Assembly (NCBI GenBank): GCA_011525665.1 | Contig: WYAU01000040.1 | Span: forward strand, 50,865-114,864 | From: Candidatus Brocadia sp. | GTDB lineage: Bacteria; Planctomycetota; Brocadiia; Brocadiales; Brocadiaceae | Length of the DNA stretch: 64,000 nucleotides | Direction: 5' to 3' | Shown: one piece after another, positions 51,960 through 60,777 of the stretch | Position numbering within the stretch: the first letter of the stretch is position 1 | How the letters are laid out: each line of letters opens with the position of its first letter | Made by a program: the position numbers and the translations under genes | Notes under the pieces: generated by a model | Told to the model about the DNA's origin: nothing | Seen by the model: the letters and a program-made list of their open reading frames with translations, nothing else | Databases searched by the model: none

Positions 51960-53258
51960 ATGGGTGAATTACTGGAAAAAATTAAAACAAAGAAGGCAAA
52001 AATAGGTGTCATTGGACTCGGCTACGTAGGACTGCCCCTTGCGCTTGAATTTGTCCGAAGCGGATACTGTGTAACGGGAATCGATAAAAGCAAAGAGCGC
52101 GTCAAGTGCCTTAACAAAGGCACTTCATATGTAATCGATGTAAAAAGTGAAGATATCGCACAATTTATCGAAAAAGGTCTTTTGTGTATAACTGATGATG
52201 TCAGTATCATATCAACCCTCGATGCCATGAGTATCTGTGTTCCAACACCGTTGACGAAGACAAAGGACCCCGATATGTCGTATATCATCAATGTGGGTCA
52301 GGAAGTGAAGAACTACATGCACAAGGAACAGCTCTTCATCCTGGAAAGCACCACATATCCGGGTACAACAGAGGAACTGGTATTACCTATGTTAGAGGAA
52401 GGGGGTCTCAGGGTCGGTAAAGACTTCTATCTTGCCTTTTCGCCGGAGCGTATCGATCCCGGAAACAAACGGTATTCAGTGAAAAACATCCCCAAGGTGA
52501 TTGGCGGAGTAACCCAGCAATGTACGGAATTGGCAAGTTGTTTATACGGTCATATTATTGAGGCAATCATACCCGTTTCTTCCCCAAAAGTGGCAGAGAT
52601 GGTAAAACTCCTTGAAAATACCTTCCGGAACGTCAACATTGCACTGGTCAACGAAATTGCCATCATGTCGGAAAGACTCGGTATCGATGTATGGGAAGTC
52701 ATCGATGCTGCAAAGACAAAACCCTTTGGCTTTATGTCGTTTTATCCGGGGCCCGGGCTCGGTGGACATTGTATCCCCATCGACCCGCTGTACCTTTCCT
52801 GGGTTGCCAAAAAGAATGGTTTTGAATTGCGATTCATTGCCCTGGCTGATCAAATAAACAGCTCTATGCCTGAATTTGTTGTGGAAAAGATTACGGATGC
52901 ATTGAACGATATGGAAAAGAGCGTAAAGGGCTCCAATATCCATATCCTGGGTGTTGCATATAAAAAGGACGTGGATGACCTGCGTGAATCACCTGCCCTT
53001 GAGATTATGAATATCTTGCGGTTAAAGGGCGCCAGGATAACGTATACAGACCCTTATATTCCCGAGATTAATTACCAGAAACTCAGTATCAAGTCAAAAC
53101 CCCTTTCTAAGGAGGTCTTGTCTAAGGTCGATTGTTCTGTGATTGTGACAGACCACAGCAACTTTGATTATAACCTGATTGTGTCTAACTCCAAACTGAT
53201 TGTCGATACCCGCAATTCCCTGAAAGGTATCAACAAGAAACATATCGTGCGACTCTGA
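51960..53258 (+). CDS. UDP-N-acetylhexosamine/UDP-glucose-type dehydrogenase (WecC/WbpA-like)
   Basis: The 432-residue NAD-dependent enzyme oxidises the C6 of a UDP-sugar to the uronate. It has the NAD loop IGVIGLGYVGLPLALEFV, FILESTTYPGTTEELV, AFSPERIDPGN and the catalytic cysteine C271 in GLGGHCIPIDP. The GHCIPIDP and FSPERIDPG patterns favour UDP-GlcNAc or UDP-ManNAc dehydrogenases (WbpA/WecC) over UDP-glucose dehydrogenase. The product would feed surface glycan synthesis. It is followed after one base by glyS, an unusual partner, so co-transcription is likely. Confidence 0.88.
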   Translation: MGELLEKIKTKKAKIGVIGLGYVGLPLALEFVRSGYCVTGIDKSKERVKCLNKGTSYVIDVKSEDIAQFIEKGLLCITDDVSIISTLDAMSICVPTPLTKTKDPDMSYIINVGQEVKNYMHKEQLFILESTTYPGTTEELVLPMLEEGGLRVGKDFYLAFSPERIDPGNKRYSVKNIPKVIGGVTQQCTELASCLYGHIIEAIIPVSSPKVAEMVKLLENTFRNVNIALVNEIAIMSERLGIDVWEVIDAAKTKPFGFMSFYPGPGLGGHCIPIDPLYLSWVAKKNGFELRFIALADQINSSMPEFVVEKITDALNDMEKSVKGSNIHILGVAYKKDVDDLRESPALEIMNILRLKGARITYTDPYIPEINYQKLSIKSKPLSKEVLSKVDCSVIVTDHSNFDYNLIVSNSKLIVDTRNSLKGINKKHIVRL

Positions 53259-53259
53259 C

Positions 53260-55395
53260 ATGACTGACCTGCTTTTTGAAATCGGCACGGAAGAGATTCC
53301 TGCCAGCTACATTACTCCAGCGCTCAACCAGATGGAGACATTGTTTACAGAACGTGCAAAAAAACACCGTTTAGAGATACAGTCTCTTTATGGTACGGGT
53401 ACGCCCAGAAGATTAACCTTGTTTGTAAAAGGTCTGCCGCAAAAGCAGGAAAGTGTCACGGAAGAAATCCAGGGACCCGCTGCATCGGTTGCCTTTGATA
53501 AGGCAGGAAATCCCACAAAGGCAGGTCTTGGTTTTGCGCGGTCTCAGGGTGTTGATATACATAACCTCCAAATAAAAAAGACCCCCAAAGGGGAATATTG
53601 TTTTGCGATCAAGAGGATAGAGGGGCAGGAAACATTACATCTGTTGCCGGAAATTCTAACTGAGATTATCAGGAACATTTCATTTCCTAAATCAATGAAA
53701 TGGAAGGGGAATAATTTGTTCTTTGCCCGTCCCATACGTTCGCTCCTTGCACTCTTTGGGGATAAAGTTGTTCCTGTGGAAATCAACGGGATTAAGGCGG
53801 ACAAATTTGTCTTTGGACACCCTTTCCTATCCGGCAAAAGAATTGAAGTTTCTCATGCCGATTGGGATTTATACAATCGGTTACTCAGGCAGGAAAAGGT
53901 TGTTGTCGATATTACTGAGCGGCGAGAGACGCTAAGGACGAAGATAACACAACTCATGGCACCCTATGGTACAACCATTGACGATGAAGATCTGTTGAAT
54001 GAAGTAACCAACCTGGTGGAGTACCCCAATGCCATTGAATGCCGTTTTGATGAAGAATTCCTGGACATCCCTGCCAATGTTATAGAAACGGCCATGAAGG
54101 AGCACCAGAGATATTTCCCCATCAAAAAGAGAGACGGCAAGCTTTTCAATAAATTTATCGCGGCGCTTAACCGCGACGAAAGTAACGCCGATACTGCCAT
54201 TCAGGGTAATGAACGCGTCTTGAGGGCGCGGCTTTCTGACGCCAGATTTTTCTGGAAAGAAGACAGAAAAGTTCCGCTTGAAAAACGCCTGGAAGATTTA
54301 AAAAACCTTGCCTTCCTTGAAAAGTTGGGAAATTATTATGACAGGACGGACAGGATTGTCAAACTTTCCGAATATATATCACACCGATTAATTGCCTTTA
54401 ATCAGTTGCCTATAGAAGATGACGCATTAATTAAACGCGCAGCGCTCTTGTGCAAGGCGGACCTCCTCACCCAGATGGTAGGTGAATTCCCGTCGTTACA
54501 GGGAATTATGGGACGGGAGTATGCCGAATGGGACGGAGAAGAGCCATCCGTTGCGTTAGCAATCGCCGAGCATTATATGCCCCGCTTTGCCACGGATAAT
54601 ATTCCTGCATCTAAAATTGGGGCAGTAGTAGGTCTTGCCGACAAGTTTGATACCATATCCAGTTGCTTTACCCTGGGATTAACCCCGACCGGCTCACAGG
54701 ACCCTTACTCCCTGCGACGACATGCCTATGGTATTATCCGTATCATAGAAGAGCACGGGTTTACGTTGGAACTCAAAGAAGTACTTGGCAAGTCATTAAA
54801 CTTGCTTCCTATGTTTCCACAAAGAGAACTTCACTATTATCCAGAAATACTCAATAAGTTAATACCTGATGTAAAAGAGTTTTTCAGAGACCGATTGTTC
54901 CACATAAATGTTGAAAGGGGGCATCGCTACGACCTGGTGAATGCCGTCTTGAATGCAGGTGTCGGATTTGACGATATCAACGATTTTTTCCAGAGGTTAA
55001 AGGCATTATCTAAAGTTTCAAAAGAAACATGGTGGCCTGACCTTGTTACTGTTGTCGAAAGGACATTCAACATTGGTAGAAAGGCGAATAGCCGCGGGTC
55101 AGTAAATGAACGCCTGTTTACCGAAGCCGAAGAACATACATTATGGGAGATTTTTAAAGGGAATGAGACAGTCATTCGGAAGCAGGTAGACGAAAAAAGA
55201 TACGAAGAGGCCTCCCATACGTATTATGAGATCTTCGCCAAACCTGTCCATATCTTCTTTGACCGGGTATTTGTGAACGTTGAAGATGAAGCCGTTCGGA
55301 ACAACCGGTTGTTGCTTATTAAGTCGATTAATGAATTATATTCCCGGAAGATAGCCGACCTGTCTCAAATGGACATGTCCGGCGAAAAATCTTAG
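53260..55395 (+). CDS. glyS: Glycyl-tRNA synthetase beta subunit
   Basis: The 711-residue protein begins LLFEIGTEEIPASYITPALN, the conserved start of GlyS, and contains KEHQRYFPI and PTGSQDPYSLRRHAYGIIRI. A DALR-like anticodon-binding C-terminus ends with HIFFDRVFVNVEDEAVRNNR. The beta subunit binds tRNA-Gly and works with the alpha subunit GlyQ as an alpha2beta2 enzyme. glyQ is not in this window, so the subunit genes are separated, or glyQ lies elsewhere. The ATG follows the dehydrogenase TGA by one base. Length is normal for a bacterial GlyS. Confidence 0.94.
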   Translation: MTDLLFEIGTEEIPASYITPALNQMETLFTERAKKHRLEIQSLYGTGTPRRLTLFVKGLPQKQESVTEEIQGPAASVAFDKAGNPTKAGLGFARSQGVDIHNLQIKKTPKGEYCFAIKRIEGQETLHLLPEILTEIIRNISFPKSMKWKGNNLFFARPIRSLLALFGDKVVPVEINGIKADKFVFGHPFLSGKRIEVSHADWDLYNRLLRQEKVVVDITERRETLRTKITQLMAPYGTTIDDEDLLNEVTNLVEYPNAIECRFDEEFLDIPANVIETAMKEHQRYFPIKKRDGKLFNKFIAALNRDESNADTAIQGNERVLRARLSDARFFWKEDRKVPLEKRLEDLKNLAFLEKLGNYYDRTDRIVKLSEYISHRLIAFNQLPIEDDALIKRAALLCKADLLTQMVGEFPSLQGIMGREYAEWDGEEPSVALAIAEHYMPRFATDNIPASKIGAVVGLADKFDTISSCFTLGLTPTGSQDPYSLRRHAYGIIRIIEEHGFTLELKEVLGKSLNLLPMFPQRELHYYPEILNKLIPDVKEFFRDRLFHINVERGHRYDLVNAVLNAGVGFDDINDFFQRLKALSKVSKETWWPDLVTVVERTFNIGRKANSRGSVNERLFTEAEEHTLWEIFKGNETVIRKQVDEKRYEEASHTYYEIFAKPVHIFFDRVFVNVEDEAVRNNRLLLIKSINELYSRKIADLSQMDMSGEKS

Positions 55396-55596
55396 GGGAT
55401 TTTGATTCCAGAGCGACAGGATAATTATGTTTGTAGCGGCGATATAAAAAGTGGACAAACCGGCATTGTCTAGAAGGTTTTCAGGTTAAATTTGTAATAC
55501 AAGGAATTTTCATTTTGTTTATGGGGTTTTTCTGGCTAGCTGGTACCTGCACGGATTTATTTAAATAATTTGAGGAAGACCTACCCTTTATCGTTC

Positions 55597-55650
55597 GTCT
55601 GAGCTCACGCCGAAGACTCACGACGAAGTCCCTTGCTTGCGAAGGCAATG
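55597..55650 (+). repeat. Dispersed repeat, copy C2
   Basis: This aligns with the reverse complement of 47345-47395 over about 50 bp. The core TCACGACGAAGTCCC is identical in both. Confidence 0.55.
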
Positions 55651-55714
55651 TCCTTGAATTAAGGCAAAGAGCTTTTCTCTTTGAAGTAAAGCCCGAAGGG
55701 CTGATAGAATATAG

Positions 55715-55734
55715 CCCAGGGCGACAGCCCTGGG
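55715..55734. repeat. REP-like palindrome
   Basis: CCCAGGGC (55715-55722) and GCCCTGGG (55727-55734) form a perfect hairpin with a GACA loop. Smaller GGGC palindromes flank it on both sides. Confidence 0.6.
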
Positions 55735-56219
55735 ATAAAGATTGAATAATATTTTTAGCCCTGAAAGGGCGAAATATTGAAAATTCTTAAGTCCTTGATA
55801 TTGGGCTGGTTTCCTGTTTTACCTTGAAAATCAAGGTGTTGTTGACGTTATATCAATTCTATTCATTTCAATTAATTCTATCCTTTTGGATTGATTTTAG
55901 CACAAAATTAGTACATATTATGATACAAGAATTTGCTAAAACACCAATTATCGGATAGCATGGAACGATTCGATCCCGTTCTTTCCCCTGAAAAGAACTG
56001 AAAAAAGATTGCTTTATTCTTCATTTTTTGTATTATCATCCCTTTTAAGGAAAATAACAATTTCCTATCATCTTTCCATATAAAGAATCTTGACATTGTA
56101 AAACGGTAAATGATAATTTCTGATTGTCTTCGCCAATGACGTTAACACGACGACAATTTGCACCTATGTCTTGATCAAAGAAAGTCACGATATCCGAAGT
56201 CAGGTCGATGGGTTGCAAG

Positions 56220-56246
56220 CCGGATTATACAGTCTGTATAATCCGG
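56220..56246. promoter_or_regulatory. 27-bp perfect palindrome (possible operator)
   Basis: CCGGATTATACAG (56220-56232) and CTGTATAATCCGG (56234-56246) flank one base. The core TTATACAG/CTGTATAA recurs at 56358-56374, 133 bp centre to centre. Paired sites like these suit a dimeric repressor upstream of the DUF4917 gene. Confidence 0.5.
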
Positions 56247-56335
56247 AATGGGCGATTGGCAAAATTGCAGGAAAGGCTTGATGTTAAACAAGTTACAATG
56301 CGTGATAAGAAGCACGGAAACTTCTTATATATATT

Positions 56336-56374
56336 AAAACAGTCTGTATTTGCTGTTTTATACAGACTGTATAA
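56336..56374. promoter_or_regulatory. Second TTATACAG palindrome nested in a hairpin
   Basis: TTATACAG-A-CTGTATAA (56358-56374) repeats the core of the upstream palindrome. ACAGTCTGTAT (56336-56346) also pairs with ATACAGACTGT (56360-56370). It ends 6 bp before the cassette boundary core at 56380. Confidence 0.45.
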
Positions 56375-56415
56375 TCATTGTTATGTTTCTCTATTGAGTG
56401 CACCAAGTCACAAGT

Positions 56416-57468
56416 ATGAAGCTCGAAACCTTCGATAACGTATTGGCCTCTATCAAGAAAAATTCAGACCGGCGGGCGTTCCATCTACTCCTCGGTAACG
56501 GATTCAGCATGGAGTACGATCCGGCGATCTTCTCGTACAACGCACTGCACGACTTCGTTACGAAACTGGATGACAAGGACCTTTCAACAATCCTTGACGT
56601 CATTGAAACCAGAAACTTCGAAGTCATCATGCAGCACCTCGATAATTTCTCCGCACTGATTGCTGCCTTCGGCGGCGACTCGAAGCTCAAGAAGCGGGTC
56701 GATTCTGCAAGCACAAAACTAAAGACGAGATTGTTGGATGCGGTAAAGGCTCTTCATCCAGAACACGTCTTCAAGGTTCCTGAAGAGCGGAGCAAGGTGT
56801 GTTCTAACTTTCTTAAGGTGTTCCTGGATTCTGGTGGCAACATCTATTCAACGAATTATGACTTATTGCTCTACTGGGTTCTCATGCGGAACAGCATCGT
56901 TGAGCACGTTGACGGCTGTGGTAGAGAACTCGAAAATCCAGATGAGTTTGTCCCGTCCGAGGAACAAATCTGGTCAGAACTGACTTGGGGCAAGTATCGC
57001 GACAAGCAGAATGTGTTCTACCTGCACGGCGCGTTGCCCTTCTTCGACAACGGTGTCGCAGTCATCAAAGAAGAATACGACGAATACAACTACCTCCTAG
57101 AAAAGATAAGCACCAGAATGGAGAAAGGCGAATATCCGATCTTCGTCACTGCTGGCGATGGGCATCAGAAGCTCAAGCACATCAAGCACAACCAGTACCT
57201 AACGTACTGCTATGACAACCTCTGTAACGCGGAAGGTTCTTTAGTGACGTTTGGTTTCAATTTTGGCGAGTACGATGAACACATCATCGCCGCCATCAAC
57301 AGGGCCGCAAAGTACGGGAGGAAGGCTACTGATAAGCTCTGGAGCATATATATCGGTGTCTACTCGGATGCGGACAGGAAGCATATCGAGCAGATCGCAG
57401 GCAAGTTCAAATGCAAAGTACATATCTACGACTCAAAAACAGCGCACGTTTGGGATAGGGAGAAGTGA
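56416..57468 (+). CDS. DUF4917 family protein (SIR2-like fold)
   Basis: ATG 56416 (MKLETFDNVL) is chosen; an in-frame GTG at 56398 adds six residues. The ~350-residue protein has FHLLLGNGFSMEYDPAIFSY near the N-terminus, where GNGFS occupies the place of the GAGxS NAD-binding loop in SIR2 proteins. NIYSTNYDLLLYW, FYLHGALPFFDNG and LVTFGFNFGEYDEHI are the other SIR2-like core segments. DUF4917 proteins are uncharacterised; related SIR2 domains act as NADases in phage defence, which is inference here. The gene is slightly GC-richer than its surroundings and lies in an integron cassette, so it was acquired. Confidence 0.75.
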   Translation: MKLETFDNVLASIKKNSDRRAFHLLLGNGFSMEYDPAIFSYNALHDFVTKLDDKDLSTILDVIETRNFEVIMQHLDNFSALIAAFGGDSKLKKRVDSASTKLKTRLLDAVKALHPEHVFKVPEERSKVCSNFLKVFLDSGGNIYSTNYDLLLYWVLMRNSIVEHVDGCGRELENPDEFVPSEEQIWSELTWGKYRDKQNVFYLHGALPFFDNGVAVIKEEYDEYNYLLEKISTRMEKGEYPIFVTAGDGHQKLKHIKHNQYLTYCYDNLCNAEGSLVTFGFNFGEYDEHIIAAINRAAKYGRKATDKLWSIYIGVYSDADRKHIEQIAGKFKCKVHIYDSKTAHVWDREK

Positions 57469-57469
57469 A

Positions 57470-57541
57470 ACATAACAAGCGGTTCCACGCGACGGTCCTC
57501 GCGCTGCGCGTTCGGCCCGCGCGTGAACCGAAGCGTTAGCT
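57470..57541 (+). other. attC recombination site 1
   Basis: The inverse core ACATAAC (57470-57476) and the core GTTAGCT (57535-57541) bracket a 72-bp imperfect palindrome. CGGTTCCACGCG (57480-57491) pairs with CGCGTGAACCG (57520-57530), leaving one extrahelical base, as in bona fide attC sites. It begins two bases after the DUF4917 stop. Confidence 0.75.
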
Positions 57542-57589
57542 GGTATCCAAGAAACTGAAACGGGTTGAGATTTTCGAAAAATTTGAAGC

Positions 57590-57629
57590 TTGACATTGGC
57601 TAAGAAAATGAATACTATGAGTAGCATAA
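57590..57629 (+). promoter_or_regulatory. Methyltransferase promoter with overlapping C-box half-site
   Basis: TTGACA (57590-57595), a 17-bp spacer and TACTAT (57613-57618) form a strong promoter. The sequence at 57613-57629 (ACTATGAGTAGCATAA) matches the C-box half upstream of the C gene (60739-60755) at 15 of 17 bases and covers the -10. The C protein should therefore repress methyltransferase transcription. Confidence 0.68.
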
Positions 57630-57648
57630 TGATCTTGGAGGAGAATTA

Positions 57649-59394
57649 ATGTCTGCAACCAGCAGCCAAGAGACAGCACCTCGATACAAAGTAGTCCCGA
57701 AAGAAAAGGCAGGTGGCGCAACCTATACCCCTAATATTCTTGCCGATTTTGTTGCCCGTAAAATTGTCAGCATGATTGACGAGATTCCTGTAGATCGCCC
57801 ACTTCGTGTTTTGGACCCAGCAATTGGGGATGGTGAGCTTCTTATCAGCCTTTTACGGCAACTTGCTAATTATCCGGGTATTGAAATAAAAGTCTATGGT
57901 TTTGAAACTGATCAGAATGCCCTAAATATTGCTACTAGTCGCTTAAGGAAATGTTTCCCTACGGTCGAGGTTTATTTTAAATCAGAAAGTTTTCTCGAAT
58001 TCGTACTAAAACATTTCAGCATGGACGGCAATCTCTCACTTTTCGGTCCGCCTGCTCCAGCTACCTATGATCTTATTATCGCTAACCCTCCTTACGTACG
58101 TACCCAGATCATGGGCGCCACCAAAACGAAAATTCTTACCAAGCAGTTCGGCTTGGCCGGTCGCATAGACCTCTACTATGCTTTTATTCTCGCCATGTCT
58201 AAAGTACTCAAGCCCAAGGGTATTGCTGGAATTATCGTTTCCAACCGTTTTATGACAACAAAATCTGGGGCTTCGGTACGGAAGGCCATTTTCCAGCGTT
58301 TCAACATTCGACACGCCTGGGATTTAGGTGATACAAAGTTGTTTAATGCCGCTGTACTACCAGCTGTTATGCTTGTTGAGGGTAAGAACGGAAACAAGAT
58401 AAAAATTCCTAAGTTCACATCGATATACCAGACTTCTGAACCAGCAAGCGATATTGCTACTAACCCTATCATCGCACTTGAAAGGGAAGGCGTTATCGAG
58501 ACGGAGGATGGAAGGCATTTTAATGTCATACATGGCAAGTTAGACACCGGCGATACCCTCGATGGTGTATGGCGCATCGCGACGAATACAGTTGATGCTT
58601 GGTTAGCGAAGGTGGAAGCCCATAGATGGGGCACCTTTCGTGACATCGGTAAAATTCGCGTTGGAGTCAAAACTTGTGCCGATAAGGTATTTATTAGGGA
58701 CGATTGGATGGACATGCCCGAGGATGCCCGTCCTGAGCTACTCAAGCCCCTTACCACTCATCACATAGCATGTCGCTTCAAACCCCTTATTTCCGATCGA
58801 CCAATCCAGATATTATATCCGCATGAGGTTATTCAAGGCCATCGTCGTGTGGTAGATTTATCGCAATATCCTAACAGTCAAGCCTATCTTGAGTCACACC
58901 GCTCTGTGCTCGAAGGCCGCAAATATGTTATTGAGTCTGGCCGGAAATGGTATGAAATATGGGTACCGCAAGACCCGGATGCTTGGAATATGCCTAAACT
59001 AGTGTTCCGGGATATTGCCGAAGAGCCTACATTCTGGATCGACTTGGACGGTTCTGTCGTTAACGGTGACTGTTACTGGCTTGTCAGCCAGAATCAAAAA
59101 CAGGCTGATCTGCTATGGATTGCGGCTGCCGTAGGCAACTCGACTTTCATAGAGCGCTTTTATGATCACTGCTTCCACAATAAATTATATGCAGGCCGCC
59201 GCCGTTTTATTACGCAGTATGTCGAGAAGTTCCCCCTCCCTGACCCGAACACTCAGCATGGTAAGGATATAATTACAAAGGCAAAACGTGTATATGAATG
59301 CAGTACGTCATCCGTGGCCGACCGGCTCAAAAATGATCTGAACTCAATGGTCTGGAAGGCATTTGGGTTAGTTGACGAAAAAGTCGGCCGGTAG
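57649..59394 (+). CDS. Type II N6-adenine DNA methyltransferase (Eco57I/TaqI-like)
   Basis: The 581-residue enzyme starts at ATG 57649 behind GGAGGAG. It shows GGATYTPNILADFVARKIV, motif I LDPAIGDGELLISL, and the catalytic motif IV NPPY (N146) in LIIANPPYVRTQIMG, as in gamma-class N6-adenine methyltransferases. The C-terminal half (from ~330) resembles the TaqI-like specificity domain. It methylates the host sites protected from the neighbouring restriction enzyme. The two genes converge and overlap by 27 bp. Its recognition sequence cannot be read from the protein. Confidence 0.9.
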   Translation: MSATSSQETAPRYKVVPKEKAGGATYTPNILADFVARKIVSMIDEIPVDRPLRVLDPAIGDGELLISLLRQLANYPGIEIKVYGFETDQNALNIATSRLRKCFPTVEVYFKSESFLEFVLKHFSMDGNLSLFGPPAPATYDLIIANPPYVRTQIMGATKTKILTKQFGLAGRIDLYYAFILAMSKVLKPKGIAGIIVSNRFMTTKSGASVRKAIFQRFNIRHAWDLGDTKLFNAAVLPAVMLVEGKNGNKIKIPKFTSIYQTSEPASDIATNPIIALEREGVIETEDGRHFNVIHGKLDTGDTLDGVWRIATNTVDAWLAKVEAHRWGTFRDIGKIRVGVKTCADKVFIRDDWMDMPEDARPELLKPLTTHHIACRFKPLISDRPIQILYPHEVIQGHRRVVDLSQYPNSQAYLESHRSVLEGRKYVIESGRKWYEIWVPQDPDAWNMPKLVFRDIAEEPTFWIDLDGSVVNGDCYWLVSQNQKQADLLWIAAAVGNSTFIERFYDHCFHNKLYAGRRRFITQYVEKFPLPDPNTQHGKDIITKAKRVYECSTSSVADRLKNDLNSMVWKAFGLVDEKVGR

Positions 59395-60420
59395 TGGAAT
59401 CTGGAGCTTCTTATTCAATACCTTACCCTGAAACTGTGGGAACCGTTTGAAAAATTGTTCGCCTGTCACCAAAAAGAAGTGTGTCAAAGTGACGTTCTCC
59501 CCGTCTGTCAAAGCATAGAATAGCGCATAGCGCACGTTGCAGTGTCGAATCTGGTGCCCCTCAATCTTCGGAACATCAAGCTTTTCATCACTGTCCGGAC
59601 ACACCAAACCAAGATCGATGGTTGGTGAAGTTTGCAACTTCACTTCAAGAAGCTGATGGCGAATATCCGGAAATTGCCCGTCGTCCCGGTAGTCAGCATA
59701 TCCCAAGTGCTGGCATATTAGCCGGTGCAATGACGCCCCCCGATTGCGCTCTTGGTCATAGCCGATGTCCGCAAACTGTTTCCCTAAAAGGGGTTGAAGC
59801 CGATCGAAGATTTCTCTGATGGGCATTAACTGACCAGCCTGAGGATGATTGACCGGGCTTGCAACAGCAGATAGATCGAGACCTGCACGCACGAAGGGTC
59901 GAAGGAGCCTTGTATCCTCTTCCACGATTAACTCAGCCTTTGCCTCACCGGGGATTAACCGCGCTTGGTACTTTTGGGTTAGCGTGCCCGTTGTATCTAG
60001 AAAAGCCAGCTTATCGCCCGTAACAACCTTCACCTTCGTGATCACATCACCATCACTTACACGGATGAGCACATAGCGCCTTGTAGGCGAAAGTTCTTCA
60101 TTCCAGACTTGGAGGTTATTCGATTTTTGAACGTAGGTATCAAAAAGTTGTCCGGGAAAGCGTGGCTTTGTCTTCCTAAAGCTCGGCGGAACTGGATAAC
60201 CAAGCGCCCGGCAGACATGTCCCTTCACTACTTTCGAGCGGGTCCGTAGCGGAAGACCGTCAAGCGAGATTCCCTTCATCGCAGCGTCAAGCAATTTTTC
60301 CAGCTCCGGTGTAGGAATCCAAAGATCGGGGTCACCGATCTCTATGGAGTCGTATATTGATAAGCCGCTTTTCTGGATCGCTTTAATGTATCGTTGTATA
60401 ATTTTATTTTTCCCTGCCAA
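59368..60420 (-). CDS. Type II restriction endonuclease (PD-(D/E)XK candidate)
   Basis: The 350-residue protein is assigned from its position between the methyltransferase and C-protein genes and from a plausible nuclease site: PDIRHQLLEVKLQ, with D252, E259 and K261. The spacing between D and EVK is short for the fold but acceptable. The upstream GASLHRLICQHLGYADYRDD and downstream GHQIRHCNVRYALFYAL segments resemble endonucleases found with Eco57I-like methyltransferases. It overlaps the C gene by 17 bp and the methyltransferase gene tail to tail by 27 bp. Confidence 0.8.
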   Translation of the reverse strand: MAGKNKIIQRYIKAIQKSGLSIYDSIEIGDPDLWIPTPELEKLLDAAMKGISLDGLPLRTRSKVVKGHVCRALGYPVPPSFRKTKPRFPGQLFDTYVQKSNNLQVWNEELSPTRRYVLIRVSDGDVITKVKVVTGDKLAFLDTTGTLTQKYQARLIPGEAKAELIVEEDTRLLRPFVRAGLDLSAVASPVNHPQAGQLMPIREIFDRLQPLLGKQFADIGYDQERNRGASLHRLICQHLGYADYRDDGQFPDIRHQLLEVKLQTSPTIDLGLVCPDSDEKLDVPKIEGHQIRHCNVRYALFYALTDGENVTLTHFFLVTGEQFFKRFPQFQGKVLNKKLQIPLPADFFVN

Positions 60421-60679
60421 TTTTGATGCTTCCTTCGGTCAAAAGATCTGGAACACTAACTCCAAGAGCCTCAGCGATTAGCTCCAGTGTGCTGAGCGTG
60501 ACATTTCTTTCCTCTCTTTCCACAGCTCCAATATAGGTGCGGTGAAGACTGCACATTTCAGCCAAAGCTTCTTGGGATAGCCCCCTAATTTTCCTAAATG
60601 CTCGAATGTTGTTCGATAGTATTTGAGTAATTCTTTGGCTAGGCTTTCTCAGCTTGTCTTTTATCGTATTTTTTGACAT
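60404..60679 (-). CDS. Controller (C) protein of the R-M system, XRE family
   Basis: The 91-residue protein is an XRE helix-turn-helix domain: NNIRAFRKIRGLSQEALAEM, CSLHRTYIGAVEREERNVT and LSTLELIAEALGVSVPDLL, the standard C-protein pattern. It overlaps the endonuclease start by 17 bp, so the two are co-expressed. C proteins bind tandem C-boxes, activating C and R at low level and repressing them at high level, and often repress M. The operator at 60724-60749 and the half-site at the methyltransferase promoter fit this model. Confidence 0.84.
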   Translation of the reverse strand: MSKNTIKDKLRKPSQRITQILSNNIRAFRKIRGLSQEALAEMCSLHRTYIGAVEREERNVTLSTLELIAEALGVSVPDLLTEGSIKIGREK

Positions 60680-60723
60680 GATTATTTGCCTTTATTCATT
60701 AGTAGCAATTCTATAAACCGGAT

Positions 60724-60749
60724 GACTATAAGTCTACAGACTATAAGTA
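60724..60749 (-). promoter_or_regulatory. Tandem C-boxes upstream of the C gene
   Basis: GACTATAAGTC (60724-60734) and GACTATAAGTA (60739-60749) are spaced 15 bp apart. The GACT-N3-AGTC form is the hallmark of C-protein operators such as that of Esp1396I. They lie 45-70 bp upstream of the C start. Confidence 0.72.
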
Positions 60750-60777
60750 GCATAAAAGTACAACCTGCCAAAAAAAC

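Larger units (their letters stand above)
55396..56397. other. Intergenic region with repeats left of the integron cassettes
   Basis: About 1 kb without an intact gene. It contains repeat copy C2 (55597-55650), a REP-like block around CCCAGGGC-GACA-GCCCTGGG (55715-55734) and GCCCTGAAAGGGC (~55760-55773), and two palindromes with TTATACAG cores (56220-56246, 56336-56374). The region ends at the left boundary of the first cassette (56380). Confidence 0.5.
56380..57541 (+). mobile_element. Integron gene cassette 1 (DUF4917 gene)
   Basis: The left boundary core GTTATGT (56380-56386) is the exact reverse complement of the inverse core ACATAAC of the attC at its right end, as expected because the two are joined in the circular cassette. 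The cassette (about 56381-57535) holds one gene in the usual orientation, followed immediately by attC. No integrase gene is seen to the left. Confidence 0.7.

Noticed and set aside
56208..56438. Plus-strand ORF of 76 codons across the paired palindromes
   Set aside because: It runs through both palindromes and the cassette boundary and has no recognisable domain; the symmetry explains the open frame.
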